DNA of 64,000 nucleotides from Rhizobium sp. Root1203 (GCF_001424945.1 NZ_LMCW01000007.1:1-64000), one strand, 5' to 3'. Positions 1 to 9,975 are shown, counted from the stretch's first letter. Notes: generated from the sequence alone by a model not told the origin. Numbers and translations are program-made.

Positions 1-79
1 CGTTGCCCCCGTCGCTCACCGCGTTGGGGGGAAGGTTCACATGGCTCAATTCTCAATGGAAATTATGCGCCCAACCGGC

Positions 80-271
80 TCAGTTCTGCGTGGAAACCAA
101 CACATAGCGAATGGTAACCTTTCCGCCGCCAACCTTCTCGGCAACGCCTGGGAACCAGTATCTTGCGCCTTTGTAGTTCCCCAACACCCAATCGCCCGCC
201 GTCTGAGCGCTGGCAAATCCGCCGCTCACGGCCAGCATGCATCCTGCAATAATTATCTTGTACTTGATCAA
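80..271 (-). CDS. Small secreted hypothetical protein
   Basis: A 63-residue protein starts at a TTG preceded by GGGAG seven bases upstream. Residues 1-23 form a typical signal peptide (two Lys near the start, then a hydrophobic stretch ending in FASAQ), so it should be exported. The mature part is about 40 residues and contains a DWVLGNYKGARYWFPG segment rich in Trp, Tyr and Gly, which resembles a small Tudor- or Agenet-like strand pattern, but no family is assigned. The frame stays open further upstream, so a longer ATG-initiated form is possible, but it would bury the signal peptide. Function unknown. Confidence 0.5.
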   Translation of the reverse strand: MIKYKIIIAGCMLAVSGGFASAQTAGDWVLGNYKGARYWFPGVAEKVGGGKVTIRYVLVSTQN

Positions 272-318
272 GACCCGTCTCCCGTTGCCCAAGTCCAGAA
301 TTGAACCTGTGAGAAGGA

Positions 319-942
319 TTATGATCGGGCACTTAATGGCAGATGAACAGGAGACGCGACAGTATCCCTGCCTCCACGCCATTTTTGGGGCGGTCTACGG
401 GTGTAGGTTTCGCCATTGAGCGCGCGAGAGACGTCCTCGAACTTCGCCTTAAGCGCCTCGAACTCGTCCATGATGTCGAGGTCCTTGGAGAAGGCCGTCC
501 GTTCCAACATCTGGCTGAGAGCTATGCAGGCCCGGCGGGCGGCAGTCTCGATGATCGCCCGGGCATAGTCGGGTGCGTTCAGGACGGTGACCGCCTAACG
601 TGTCAGGCGGGCGAGATACTGGGATATCATCATGTCGCCGACCTGGACGTCGTCGACATAGCTCTTGACGGTAACGGTGTTCGCTACTCGGCCCGCCTTG
701 TGAAGGCAGGTGATCGCTTCGAAGATGTCGCGGTGCAGCCGCCCATAGAAGTGGTTGGCCTCGATCGGAACGCGGAGAACGGCTAGTGCATCATTGTTGA
801 CCAGGATGGCGCCGAGCAACGCCTGCTCCGCTTCGATGTTGCACGGAACCTCCTGCACTTCGTCAGCGTGGCCGAAATGGTCGGCGAGCTCATCGGCGGT
901 GAGCTTATCTTCCGGTCTCATGTCGCGCGGGTCGGCGTTCAT
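319..942 (-). pseudogene. DnaB-like helicase N-terminal domain protein, interrupted by a stop
   Basis: Read from 942 downwards, the protein has the DnaB N-terminal pattern (CNIEAEQALLGAILVNNDAL, then HFYGRLHRDIFE, then GDMMISQYLARL). It resembles the short stand-alone DnaB-N proteins found on rhizobial plasmids. At 597-595 a TAG interrupts the frame after YLARLTR. Downstream the same frame continues with family-like sequence (AVTVLNAPDYARAIIETAA and DEFEALKAKFEDVSRALNG) to 319. The ATPase domain of DnaB is absent. I infer a recent nonsense mutation in a gene that was already a partial helicase. A 115-residue product could still be made. Confidence 0.7.
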
Positions 943-1010
943 GCTGCCACGTCATTCGGTACGTTACTTGCAAGGTTACTGAAACACTCACTGCGTGGAG
1001 ACCACTTGTA

Positions 1011-1274
1011 ATGTTTCGGTACACATGCACAGAATTTCCCCCGTTGGCGCTCTTCTGGAACGATCAGGAGCGATACAAGCCAGTGCGGACCCTCAAAGAC
1101 GCCGCGGAGATGCTCATCACCAGATGGCCGAACGACGATGGCGAAGAATACATTGTCGCGGTTAAGGCGTGTCTCGACGCCATCAACGGCTTGATCTCGC
1201 CGGCAGCTGCTCGCGACGCACTGATCCGCGCGGCACAAGAGGCCGGAATTAGGTGCCTTAGCGTTGTTCACTGA
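1011..1274 (+). CDS. DUF982 domain protein
   Basis: This 87-residue protein has the DUF982 pattern typical of Rhizobiales: a Trp near residue 17, the VRTLKDAAEMLITRWP segment, a central acidic Gly stretch (NDDGEEY), an A..ACLDAINGL helix and an AARDALIRAAQEAGI C-terminus. Such small cytoplasmic proteins are abundant on rhizobial plasmids and have no established function. It starts at ATG 1011 with no strong ribosome-binding site in front. It lies between the DnaB relic and an integrase scar, so it is probably cargo of a decayed mobile region. The family call is good; the role is unknown. Confidence 0.75.
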   Translation: MFRYTCTEFPPLALFWNDQERYKPVRTLKDAAEMLITRWPNDDGEEYIVAVKACLDAINGLISPAAARDALIRAAQEAGIRCLSVVH

Positions 1275-1599
1275 AGTCATGCTCCGCTTGTGCTGATAGG
1301 CGCCGGTGCGCAGGTCTATGAACCGTTGCTGCATCCATTTGATTTCGGGGATGCGCAGTTGTGCCAGCAGTTGCAGACGCCTATCGCCTCCGCCCGCGTC
1401 CCGCTGCTCGGCCTTAGTGCTCGGGAGCGCGATGTTCTCGTGCAGGGCGTACTCGATTGCCAGGTCTTTCAAGTCATTTCCCTCGGGTGGCTTAACGCCG
1501 TTGCCGAGGTGGACGGGACGCCAGGACGGCGCCGCGATTGTGCCGTACGGGATGTTGCGGATCCGGCATTGGAGAATCACCAAACGACGCACTTGGTGT
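1275..1599. other. Gap with no convincing gene
   Basis: This 325-base stretch has open frames on both strands. The minus frame from 1592 contains a plausible-looking protein (for example KDLAIEYALHENIALP), but I recognise no family. Its continuation runs antisense through the DUF982 gene. It may be the relic of another gene. Confidence 0.3.
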
Positions 1600-1814
1600 A
1601 ATTTGGTGACATCGGTTCACGGGCGACCGTTCAAGAGCGCGGCCGCTTTTGGGGATTGGTTCGGGGAGTTTGTGCTGAAGCCGGCGTGGGCGGGAGAGCG
1701 CATGGACTGCGCAAGACGCTTGCAACGATCCTGGCTGAGGCGGGGAATAGCATTGAGCTGCGGACTGACCGGCGCGGACGGTCGGGTGATGATACCGCGC
1801 ATAGGTCATGTTAG
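1600..1814 (+). pseudogene. Tyrosine-recombinase (phage-type integrase) C-terminal scar
   Basis: Two short pieces in different frames match the catalytic end of phage-type site-specific recombinases. The first reads HGRPFKSAAAFGDWF (about 1620-1665). After a frameshift near 1665 the second reads CAEAGVGGRAHGLRKTLATI (about 1669-1728), carrying the H-x-x-R box (HGLRKT). The N-terminal domain and the final catalytic Tyr are missing, and the frame ends at TAG 1812-1814. This is a remnant of an integrase that once served a mobile element here. Confidence 0.6.
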
Positions 1815-2014
1815 CACGGCCCGTACTGCCAAAAGGGCGTGTGTTCCCCGCTCATCCGGCACCCCCGGGTGGCGCCCTCGAATCGCGCACTGTAGGCCTC
1901 TGTGGCGATCTTCAGGGAAACTGAGAAAGCCAATTTTGCGTGTGTGAGGGAACCTTCTTCAATGGTGGGTGACCGGCCGAAAGCCCCCGGGGATCGTCTG
2001 ATGCATCACCGCCG

Positions 2015-3542
<1,528 letters not shown>

Positions 3543-3561
3543 GTCAAAAGGATTTCTCAAT

Positions 3562-3594
3562 TAAAAGCCGTCGGCCATTGGTCAGGCGGCTTTC
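3562..3594. terminator. Weak hairpin after the aldo/keto reductase relic
   Basis: AAAGCCG and CGGCTTT form a seven-pair stem around a 16-base loop, followed by CTTACC rather than a clean T-run. It may be an old terminator. Confidence 0.3.
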
Positions 3595-3756
3595 TTACCG
3601 TCGGGCACACTTTTTTTGCGAGTTCGCTCAGACCATCAATCCAAGACGTGGTGCGGTGCGCAGCCGGAATGGCTCGGCACCACCACCCGCGTCTATCGCC
3701 CCGAATACAGCAACCCAAAACCGCTGGAGCGAACTCAAAATTGGATAAAACTTGAG

Positions 3757-4072
3757 GGCAAGGCAAACCCGCCGAGTCGCGGGCCAAGTTATATCTGGCC
3801 AACCAGATTGCGGTCGCGGTCGCGGAATTGGACTTGTCGCAGGCAGTGACCGCGAAGTTGACCGGGCTCAAGCAGCAGACGTATCTCGCATCGTGAACGG
3901 CATTTTTAAGGAGTACTCTGTCTGGCGTCTGCTCACGCTCACTTCGCTGAAAGCGCTCGGCAATGACATCACCATTCAGATACAGCATTCAGGCCAAAGC
4001 CGCGGGCGTATTTCGGCCGTCAGCAAAGCCGATAGGGGGAGAAACCGTCATCCTTGCGTAGCGGATCGCTAG
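3757..4072 (+). pseudogene. XRE-family antitoxin-like regulator, frameshifted
   Basis: One frame encodes ESRAKLYLANQIAVAVAELD followed by LSQAVTAKLTGLKQ, the first half of a HigA2-type helix-turn-helix protein. A frameshift at about 3867-3885 moves the second half (ADVSRIVNGIFKEYSVWRLL and ALGNDITIQIQHSGQSRGRI) into another frame, ending at 4072. A HigB-like toxin partner was not found in the 200 bases upstream. I infer a dead orphan antitoxin from a lost toxin-antitoxin pair. Confidence 0.6.
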
Positions 4073-4178
4073 ACTTAGGGTGCTTGGGCGGTCGCGCGAC
4101 CACGGTGCCTGCTTGTGGCGTCCCGCAGGTATCGAAGAGGTTCGTGTTGACCATCACTGAATGATCAAAACCAGGCTT

Positions 4179-4496
4179 TTATATTTTCAAAGCGGGCTCT
4201 GGCTCGTCGTCGCTGGGGTTTTTCGGTACAAAACCTACAGTGAAGCCGAAGACCTTTCCAATCCTCTGCAACGTTTCCACCGTAGGGTTCGCCTCACCAC
4301 GTTCGATTTCAGCAATCTGTCGTCGGGTCATCTGGACAAGGTTCGCGAACTGCTCTTGGGTCAATCCCATGGTTTTCCGAATTTCGGATACAGCGAACGG
4401 GTACCGTAGAGCGCCTGCTTCCGCTCGCTCGTTCAGGCGCTTTCGATAAGCGTTGATCTCTTCTCTGGTTGGCTTTCGCAACTTAGGCACAATCAA
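4179..4496 (-). CDS. HTH (XRE) regulator, likely antitoxin partner of HipA
   Basis: A 105-residue protein has an XRE helix-turn-helix at about residues 36-90 (EIRKTMGLTQEQFANLVQMT, RRQIAEIERGEANPTVETLQ, RIGKVFGFTVGF). A basic N-terminal extension (KPTREEINAYRKRLNERAEA) precedes it. It starts at TTG 4496, whose TTG overlaps the hipA stop TGA (TTGA), so it is translationally coupled to the toxin gene upstream. In classical hipBA systems the antitoxin comes first, so this pair has the reverse order. It should bind HipA and repress the shared promoter. Role inferred from family and position. Confidence 0.75.
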   Translation of the reverse strand: MIVPKLRKPTREEINAYRKRLNERAEAGALRYPFAVSEIRKTMGLTQEQFANLVQMTRRQIAEIERGEANPTVETLQRIGKVFGFTVGFVPKNPSDDEPEPALKI

Positions 4497-5824
4497 AGTC
4501 CATATTTGGCAGGACGATCAAGCGACCTTACGATCTCATCGCAGCGGCTCATGGCAATTGTCAGCACGTCTTCATGCGCCCCCAGCTGCTTAGCCAAGCC
4601 AGGTGCGGTTTCTAGTTTGGTCGCGAATTCCGCCAGTTCGTCGATGAGCTTTCCGGCCAGTGTCGTATCATCCGGGAAAATGCTTTCAGCAATGATGTTC
4701 CAGTCCGGCATGTGGTCGCTATGGGTCTTGAGCATGACGCCCCAGCGAGTTGAACGTGCGATGCTTTCTGGAGCTAGGCGCATGGGAGCGAAGTCGAACA
4801 AGGGCGAAAGGCCCACTGTATGGTCGACCCTCTTCGATAGCGCTGTATTTCGACCATGGTTGTCGCTGTTGCCCAGTGCTTGATTAGCAACCTCACGTTT
4901 GACGTATTCAACGATGTCGGCAAAAGGATGGGACGAGACCGCCTTGAGAACGTCGATATACTGCTCATGCCGTCCGAGGTAGGCGAACTCAGCGATGTTT
5001 GCAGCCGAGACAATGCTTTCCTGACCAAGGCGCAGAACACCATCGCCAGCAATCCGCCGGTCGAAGCGTGGGATCACCAATACCCCATTTTCATGGCGTG
5101 ACGGCTCATCCACATTCAGCCCAATTTCCTTGGCGATCGCCGCATAGATCGCCTCGCTTGAAAGGATGGTCGCATCGCGCTCGCTACTGCTGCGAAGCAG
5201 TTTGACGATTACGTGGTCTACTGCGTCGGCATCTTCGACCAAGGGGTCGGGATAATAGAGTCCATCCTTCGCCTTGGTCATCGCGACCTTGGGCCACACT
5301 CCCTGCAATCCGCTGGAGCCAGAGGCGATGATCGAGAAGTAGTCCACGATCTCGATGAACCGGTCGCTTCGGCCGAAGATTTCCTCCTCTGTTACGCCAA
5401 CCTTGGCCAGGCCAGCGACCCGCTCCGCGTCCAGCTTTGCTGCCTGCTTTATCCGAACATTGCCAACCGGGCTTCCGGCTCCTCGCAGAAGCAATGGCAG
5501 CTCCGATGTCTTGGCGTCCGGGTCGATCTTTAGCGCTTCTGCCAGGCGAATTCTTGCTCGGCCGCTCGGCATAAGATCTAGAAGAAATGGGGGCCAAGTT
5601 TTCCGGCGATGGTTCTCAAGGTCAACTGGGTCAGCTACCGATACAGCACGCAGGTCTCGTGTGGTTTGGTTGTTCTCCAGATCTTTGCCGACGTTCTCCA
5701 TCCAGTAGTCCAAGTCGTACGTCAGGACCGTCCCGCCGATTGCGCCGAGATCGGGTTCCTTTATTTCGACCACCGCTCCGACGTGCCATTTGCCGTCGTG
5801 ATGGATTTCAAGCTCTAAGTCCAT
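4493..5824 (-). CDS. hipA: HipA-family serine/threonine kinase toxin
   Basis: The 443-residue protein has the HipA layout. An N-terminal subdomain is followed by a Gly-rich nucleotide loop (IASGSSGLQGVWPK, about 168-181), the Lys-bearing strand VIVKLL, the segment VIPRFDR, a catalytic-loop motif NQALGNSDNHGRNTAL and a metal-binding LSPLFDFAPM. Length matches E. coli HipA (440). HipA kinases phosphorylate translation components such as glutamyl-tRNA synthetase and induce dormancy when free of antitoxin. All key motifs look intact, unlike most neighbouring genes, which suggests selection for the pair in an otherwise decaying region. It is followed by its HTH partner with a four-base overlap. 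Confidence 0.85.
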   Translation of the reverse strand: MDLELEIHHDGKWHVGAVVEIKEPDLGAIGGTVLTYDLDYWMENVGKDLENNQTTRDLRAVSVADPVDLENHRRKTWPPFLLDLMPSGRARIRLAEALKIDPDAKTSELPLLLRGAGSPVGNVRIKQAAKLDAERVAGLAKVGVTEEEIFGRSDRFIEIVDYFSIIASGSSGLQGVWPKVAMTKAKDGLYYPDPLVEDADAVDHVIVKLLRSSSERDATILSSEAIYAAIAKEIGLNVDEPSRHENGVLVIPRFDRRIAGDGVLRLGQESIVSAANIAEFAYLGRHEQYIDVLKAVSSHPFADIVEYVKREVANQALGNSDNHGRNTALSKRVDHTVGLSPLFDFAPMRLAPESIARSTRWGVMLKTHSDHMPDWNIIAESIFPDDTTLAGKLIDELAEFATKLETAPGLAKQLGAHEDVLTIAMSRCDEIVRSLDRPAKYGL

Positions 5825-5843
5825 AGCGCACCTTTTGATGGTT

Positions 5844-5872
5844 CATATAGATCTTATCCCAGAAGCATGCAA
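5844..5872 (-). promoter_or_regulatory. Candidate promoter of the hipA operon
   Basis: On the minus strand TTGCAT is followed 17 bases later by TATATG, about 20 bases before the hipA ATG. It fits a sigma-70-type promoter. AGGTG serves as ribosome-binding site. Confidence 0.4.
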
Positions 5873-5967
5873 CCCTCAAAGTGGGTCATTATCTGTTTGG
5901 TCTCGGAGGAGGAAGTTAGTGATGAAAAAAGCCATTTGCGATGGCTACCGTCCGGAACGAAGGGAAA

Positions 5968-6255
5968 TTAAAACAAACCTTGCTCTTCGTCGCTTTCGAT
6001 TGTTATCGCTAATGCCGGAAAATGGCTGTCAAGCTCTTGAATGACAGCAGCTTTCAGGCGATGGATCAGTCCATTTCGAGCGACCCAATCGATGGACTGT
6101 CCCACCGAAAGCCCGACAAGCGCCGTTCCGATCCGAGTAAGCCTCGATATCTTCCCCTTGGCCATGTCTGCTTCACCAGGGAAAACAAGGGTAACCTGCC
6201 GCGCATCCCCGAGATCATTCGTGAACCGCAGGGTGCACCCCCATGCGCACCACAT
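5968..6255 (-). pseudogene. Rnk-like (GreA/GreB C-terminal) fragment
   Basis: The 95-residue frame carries the FKBP-like C-terminal domain of nucleoside diphosphate kinase regulators: CTLRFTNDLGDARQVTLVF, PGEADMAKGKIS, IGTALVGLSVGQSIDW. Relatives have about 135 residues with an N-terminal coiled coil and an NVVRMGSTLRF junction. Here the preceding VVRMG is encoded in the adjacent frame, and an extra G in a five-G run (about 6239-6243) separates the two. Further upstream the other frame holds stops, so the N-terminal half is lost. I treat it as a pseudogene. Confidence 0.6.
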
Positions 6256-6268
6256 CCCAGATCACTTA

Positions 6269-6484
6269 CTAAACCGACGGGGACCACGTCCCTAACTTCT
6301 CCAGCCACTGCTGGCTCCGTCGCGGCTTGTCGCCGCCCATCACCAGACGTTCAAGAACCGTCCGCTTTCCGTGGATACTCATTTCCGTGTCGTCGACCTC
6401 GACGCTGTCGGTCACAAAGAAGGATGACGGCCCGATGGAGGTGGAGATCGCCCGGACATTACCTCTTACCACTTGTTGACTCAC
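6269..6484 (-). pseudogene. Possible serine-recombinase C-terminal remnant
   Basis: A 71-residue frame has the local pattern FVTDSVEVDDTEMSIHGKRT then VLERLVMGG. This resembles the strand-helix end of large serine recombinases (a valine-rich strand, a basic Gly turn, then a helix before the stop). The catalytic domain is absent. The match is weak and made from memory of the family; it could equally be a chance open frame. Confidence 0.25.
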
Positions 6485-6533
6485 CCGCGGTTGAACAATA
6501 ACTTGTTAAATCGGTCGTTAGGCTTGTCCTCAC

Positions 6534-8240
6534 ATGACGGATCAATCTATTCAGCGTCGCCTTGCCGCCATCGTCGTTGCCGATGTGGTGGGATATTCAC
6601 GCCTGATGGAGGCTGATGAAGTCGCAACGCTGGCGAACCTCAGGGAACTCCGTTCTGGCGTTATCGAGCCGGCTGTCATTCGCCACAACGGTCGCATCTT
6701 CAAGGTCATGGGCGACGGATTCTTAATCGAATTCGGTAGCGCGGTGGACGCGGTCGCGGCAGCGCTGGAAATGCAACGGGCCACCACTACCGTTGAGGCT
6801 TCCGGAGACCGGCACCTGCTTTTGCGTGTAGGCGTCAATCTGGGAGATGTCATTGACGACGGTTCAGACGTCCTCGGCGACGGCGTCAATGTCGCGGCGC
6901 GCCTCGAGACGCAGGCCGCACCGGGAGGTATCTGCATTTCAGCCAAAGTTCACGGCGAGATCATCGGCAAGATCAGCGACCGGTTCTTTGATGCAGGCGA
7001 ACGCTACCTAAAGAACCTGACTCGCCCGGTCCACGTGTGGCATTGGCCGGATGCGCTGCAGAGCATATTGCCGCTGCCCGAATGTCCCTCGATCGCTGTA
7101 TTGCCGTTCACGAATATGAGTGGTGATGAAGCGGACGCGCCTTTCGTCGACGGCTTGACCGAAGACCTGATCACCGACCTTTCCCGTACGGCTGGCCTGT
7201 TCGTCATCGCACGCAATTCCGTGTACGGCTACAAGGGCAAGCCGGTCGACGTACGGCTGGTCGCCCAGGAACTCGGCGTCCGCTACGTCCTGGAAGGGAG
7301 CGCCAGACGCGCAATGGGCCGTGTCCGCATCAATGCCCAATTGATCGACGCGCTTGGCGGCCAGCACTTGTGGGCCGACCGGTTTGACAGGACGGTGGAA
7401 GATGTTTTCGAATTACAGGATGAAGTTAATGCCAAGATTGTTGAAGCCCTCGTCGGTCGGCTGACTATCCCGAAGCAGCGCAATCGGCCGAAGAACTTTG
7501 AGGCGTACGATCTGTGTGTGCGCGCCCGCCTCCTGACGGAAGAGTCGCCGCAAACTGAGCGTGAGGCCCATATGCTGCTCCAACGCGCAGTTAAGCTCGA
7601 GCCATCATATGCCGAGGCGCTCGGTCTGCTCGCCTATAATCGTTGGCTTGCCTGGACTCATTTCGGCGAGCCCGAAGATCCTAACCGTCGGATGGCGGCG
7701 ACGTTCGCGCAGAAGGCGGTCGACCTAGATCCCAACGATGCCGGCTGCCGTTACGTTCTGGGGACCATTTTGGCTTATGAGGGCCGATGGGAGGAATCGG
7801 AGGCCGCCTTCGCCAAGGCCCTGGAGCTGGACCCCAACCACGCCGACACCTGGGCCGCCATGTCGGACCTGTCCGTGCTGGACGGCAGGGTTGCCGACGG
7901 ACTAGCGCAAATCGAAAAAGCTCTGCGGCTCAATCCCTATCCAACCTGCTGGTATCTTTGTCATCTTGGGCAGGCGCAATACGCCGCGCGTGACTATGAG
8001 GCGGCAACCGTTACACTCCGAAGGGAAGGCACGTATCGTACCAACTCACGCAAATTCCTGGCTGCTACGCTTGCGCAGTTGGGTCATCTCGAGGAGGCGC
8101 GGCGAGAAGCAGAATTGTTCCTGATCGCCCACCCTCATTTCACGATCGGCCATTGGCTCGGCTCCCAGCCGCTGCGCGATGCATCCGTGCGAGACCACTT
8201 TGTCGACGGCTTCCGAAAGGCCGGCCTGCCGGAGATGTGA
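6534..8240 (+). CDS. Class III adenylate/guanylate cyclase with TPR repeats
   Basis: The 568-residue protein starts with a class III nucleotidyl cyclase domain (about 8-170). The metal-binding Asp lies in AAIVVADVVGYSRLME and the second Asp in KVMGDGFLIEF, followed by LGDGVNVAARLE. A central FlgO-like domain follows (PSIAVLPFTNMSGD, DGLTEDLITDLSR, RYVLEGSARRAMGRVRINAQ, about 185-310). Tetratricopeptide repeats fill about 320-560 (for example EAAFAKALELDPNHADTWAA). No transmembrane segment is visible, so it is cytosolic. This architecture is common and multi-copy in rhizobia; the product is presumably cAMP and the input is unknown. It is monocistronic. Confidence 0.88.
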   Translation: MTDQSIQRRLAAIVVADVVGYSRLMEADEVATLANLRELRSGVIEPAVIRHNGRIFKVMGDGFLIEFGSAVDAVAAALEMQRATTTVEASGDRHLLLRVGVNLGDVIDDGSDVLGDGVNVAARLETQAAPGGICISAKVHGEIIGKISDRFFDAGERYLKNLTRPVHVWHWPDALQSILPLPECPSIAVLPFTNMSGDEADAPFVDGLTEDLITDLSRTAGLFVIARNSVYGYKGKPVDVRLVAQELGVRYVLEGSARRAMGRVRINAQLIDALGGQHLWADRFDRTVEDVFELQDEVNAKIVEALVGRLTIPKQRNRPKNFEAYDLCVRARLLTEESPQTEREAHMLLQRAVKLEPSYAEALGLLAYNRWLAWTHFGEPEDPNRRMAATFAQKAVDLDPNDAGCRYVLGTILAYEGRWEESEAAFAKALELDPNHADTWAAMSDLSVLDGRVADGLAQIEKALRLNPYPTCWYLCHLGQAQYAARDYEAATVTLRREGTYRTNSRKFLAATLAQLGHLEEARREAELFLIAHPHFTIGHWLGSQPLRDASVRDHFVDGFRKAGLPEM

Positions 8241-8898
8241 CGGCGGGTGAGGACAATCGCGACGCGTTCGAGGACTTGATCAACGGATATGCACGGCGCG
8301 AGAACGGCGGTCTGGATCGCAGTGACAAGCTCCTTCAGACGCTCCACAAAGCGCGTCAACCAGCCCTAGTCTCGCATGACTTTTCCGCTGGGCCATCTTG
8401 GTGGCGATGAGCCCGTAGCCCAGAATGAAGAAAGGATGCTTCGCGAAGCATTTTAGCAGCTTCGGCGAGACATGAAGGCGACGACGCTTACTTCCGCTGT
8501 CGGCGGCGCAAAGATGCCGTTACCTTGAAACTGGACAATGTCTGCTTTCCGGCAGGTGCACGGTATGTTTCAACGGCCGAAATGGTTAAGGGTTTCGGGT
8601 GCCGTCAGGCGTACGAAAGCCTCTCATGCACTGCAGCGGCCAGATGGCGACTTCGGTCCCGCAAGCGAATATTATTGCCGCTCGCCCCTCCCGTTGACGG
8701 ATGCCCGAAGCCAGGGCACAAAACTGGCATCGACGGTTGCTCGCGACGGAAAAACAGAAGGGATTTCAAGCCAATCTCGATAAGCTATTGAAATCATATG
8801 ACACTCCTCTGCCCCATCGCGTTTTGCGCACTCTCGAAAAACGCTTTCCTCCACGCTCTTTACTGATAGTTTTTAATTCAGGAAATCTGGGAGGAACC
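8241..8898. other. Intergenic region without a supported gene
   Basis: About 660 bases contain only short frames without family resemblance. A perfect 16-base palindrome ATGCTTCGCGAAGCAT lies at 8436-8451 and is followed by TTTTAG, so it could fold as a small hairpin. The dehydrogenase frame extends back to 8701, but its ribosome-binding site places the start at 8899. Confidence 0.4.
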
Positions 8899-9924
8899 AT
8901 GAGCCGCAACATCGTTCTAGTCGATCCGTTGCCCCGAACGCTCGATCTAATCATGACGCCGGACGTGCGTGCGCGGTTGGAAGGACTCGGCGAGGTGATC
9001 GTGTCGGAGGATCGCCAGATGCCGGACCAGCAGGTCGAGGCGCTGCTTCCCGATACTGTGCTGATCTTCGGGCAGACTGATATGCCGAGGGAACGCCTCG
9101 ACAGGGCGCCGAAACTCAAAGCGATCATCAACGTCGAATCCAACTTTATGCCGAATATCGACTATCAGGCCTGTGTTGAGCGCGGCATCTGGGTGATCAC
9201 GCCCGCGTCAGCCTTCGCATCGCCGGTCGCAGAAGCGGCGCTTGGCATAGCACTTGATCTCGCACGAGGCATCACGGCGGCCGACCGCGCGTTTCGCGCT
9301 GGGACAGAAGAATACGGCCTTGCTGGAAATAAGGGGGTCTTCCGGTTTTCCGGCGCCTCCGTCGGCATTGTCGGCTTCGGCGATCTCGGCAAGCAGTTGC
9401 GGGAACTCATTCGCCCGTTCCGCAATACCGTCAGGGTCTTCGATCCCTGGCTTCCCAGGGAAACGATCGAACGGCTCGACTGCACCAGAAGCGACCTCGA
9501 CGAACTTATGCGCGAAAGTCGCGTCGTTTTTGTCTTTGCGAGCGTCACCAGCGAGAATGAAGGCTTCATCGGTCGTCGGGAATTTGCACTGATGCAGCAG
9601 GGAGCAGCGTTTCTTTTGATGAGCCGCGCTGCCGTTGTCGACTTCCCGGCAATGCTCGACGCTGTCAACTCCGGCCATATCAGGGCCGCAACCGACGTCT
9701 TCCCCGACGAGCCGGTGGGAGCGGACGATCCTGTCCGATCAATTCCCGGCCTGCTTCTCTCGGCGCACCGCACGGGCGGCACGCGCGACGCATTCTACGA
9801 GATCGGTGCGATGGCGGTCGCCGACGCCGAACTGATCATGAGAGGTTTGCCGCCGCAGCTTTGCCGACGCGCCGACCCCGCCACCGCGAGCAGGCTGAGG
9901 TCAAAGCCGGTATCGGTTTCATAG
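8899..9924 (+). CDS. D-isomer-specific 2-hydroxyacid dehydrogenase
   Basis: A 341-residue NAD-dependent dehydrogenase of the D-2-hydroxyacid family. It has the Rossmann fingerprint GASVGIVGFGDLGKQLREL (about 150-168), FDPWLPRETIERLD for the coenzyme-specificity Asp, LMSRAAVVDFPAML as substrate-side Arg loop, ATDVFPDEPV with the catalytic Glu, and LLSAHRTGGT with the catalytic His. The HRTGG box replaces the more usual HIGG or HTAG. The start is ATG 8899 behind GGGAGGAACC. Substrate unknown; members act on lactate, glyoxylate, phosphoglycerate or phosphonate-type acids. It stands alone and ends at a strong terminator. Confidence 0.85.
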   Translation: MSRNIVLVDPLPRTLDLIMTPDVRARLEGLGEVIVSEDRQMPDQQVEALLPDTVLIFGQTDMPRERLDRAPKLKAIINVESNFMPNIDYQACVERGIWVITPASAFASPVAEAALGIALDLARGITAADRAFRAGTEEYGLAGNKGVFRFSGASVGIVGFGDLGKQLRELIRPFRNTVRVFDPWLPRETIERLDCTRSDLDELMRESRVVFVFASVTSENEGFIGRREFALMQQGAAFLLMSRAAVVDFPAMLDAVNSGHIRAATDVFPDEPVGADDPVRSIPGLLLSAHRTGGTRDAFYEIGAMAVADAELIMRGLPPQLCRRADPATASRLRSKPVSVS

Positions 9925-9940
9925 CAGCGCCACCCAAAAG

Positions 9941-9975
9941 AAAAAGCCTGCCGCAGGAGGTGCGGCAGGCTTTTT
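9941..9975. terminator. Strong bidirectional terminator
   Basis: A perfect 15-pair stem (AAAAAGCCTGCCGCA with TGCGGCAGGCTTTTT) surrounds the five-base loop GGAGG. T-runs on both strands let it end the dehydrogenase mRNA on the plus strand and the sRNA on the minus strand. Confidence 0.9.

Noticed and set aside
16..40. CCCCC/GGGGG inverted repeat at the left edge
   Set aside because: A five-pair G:C repeat in a GC-rich edge without T-run is too weak to call a terminator.
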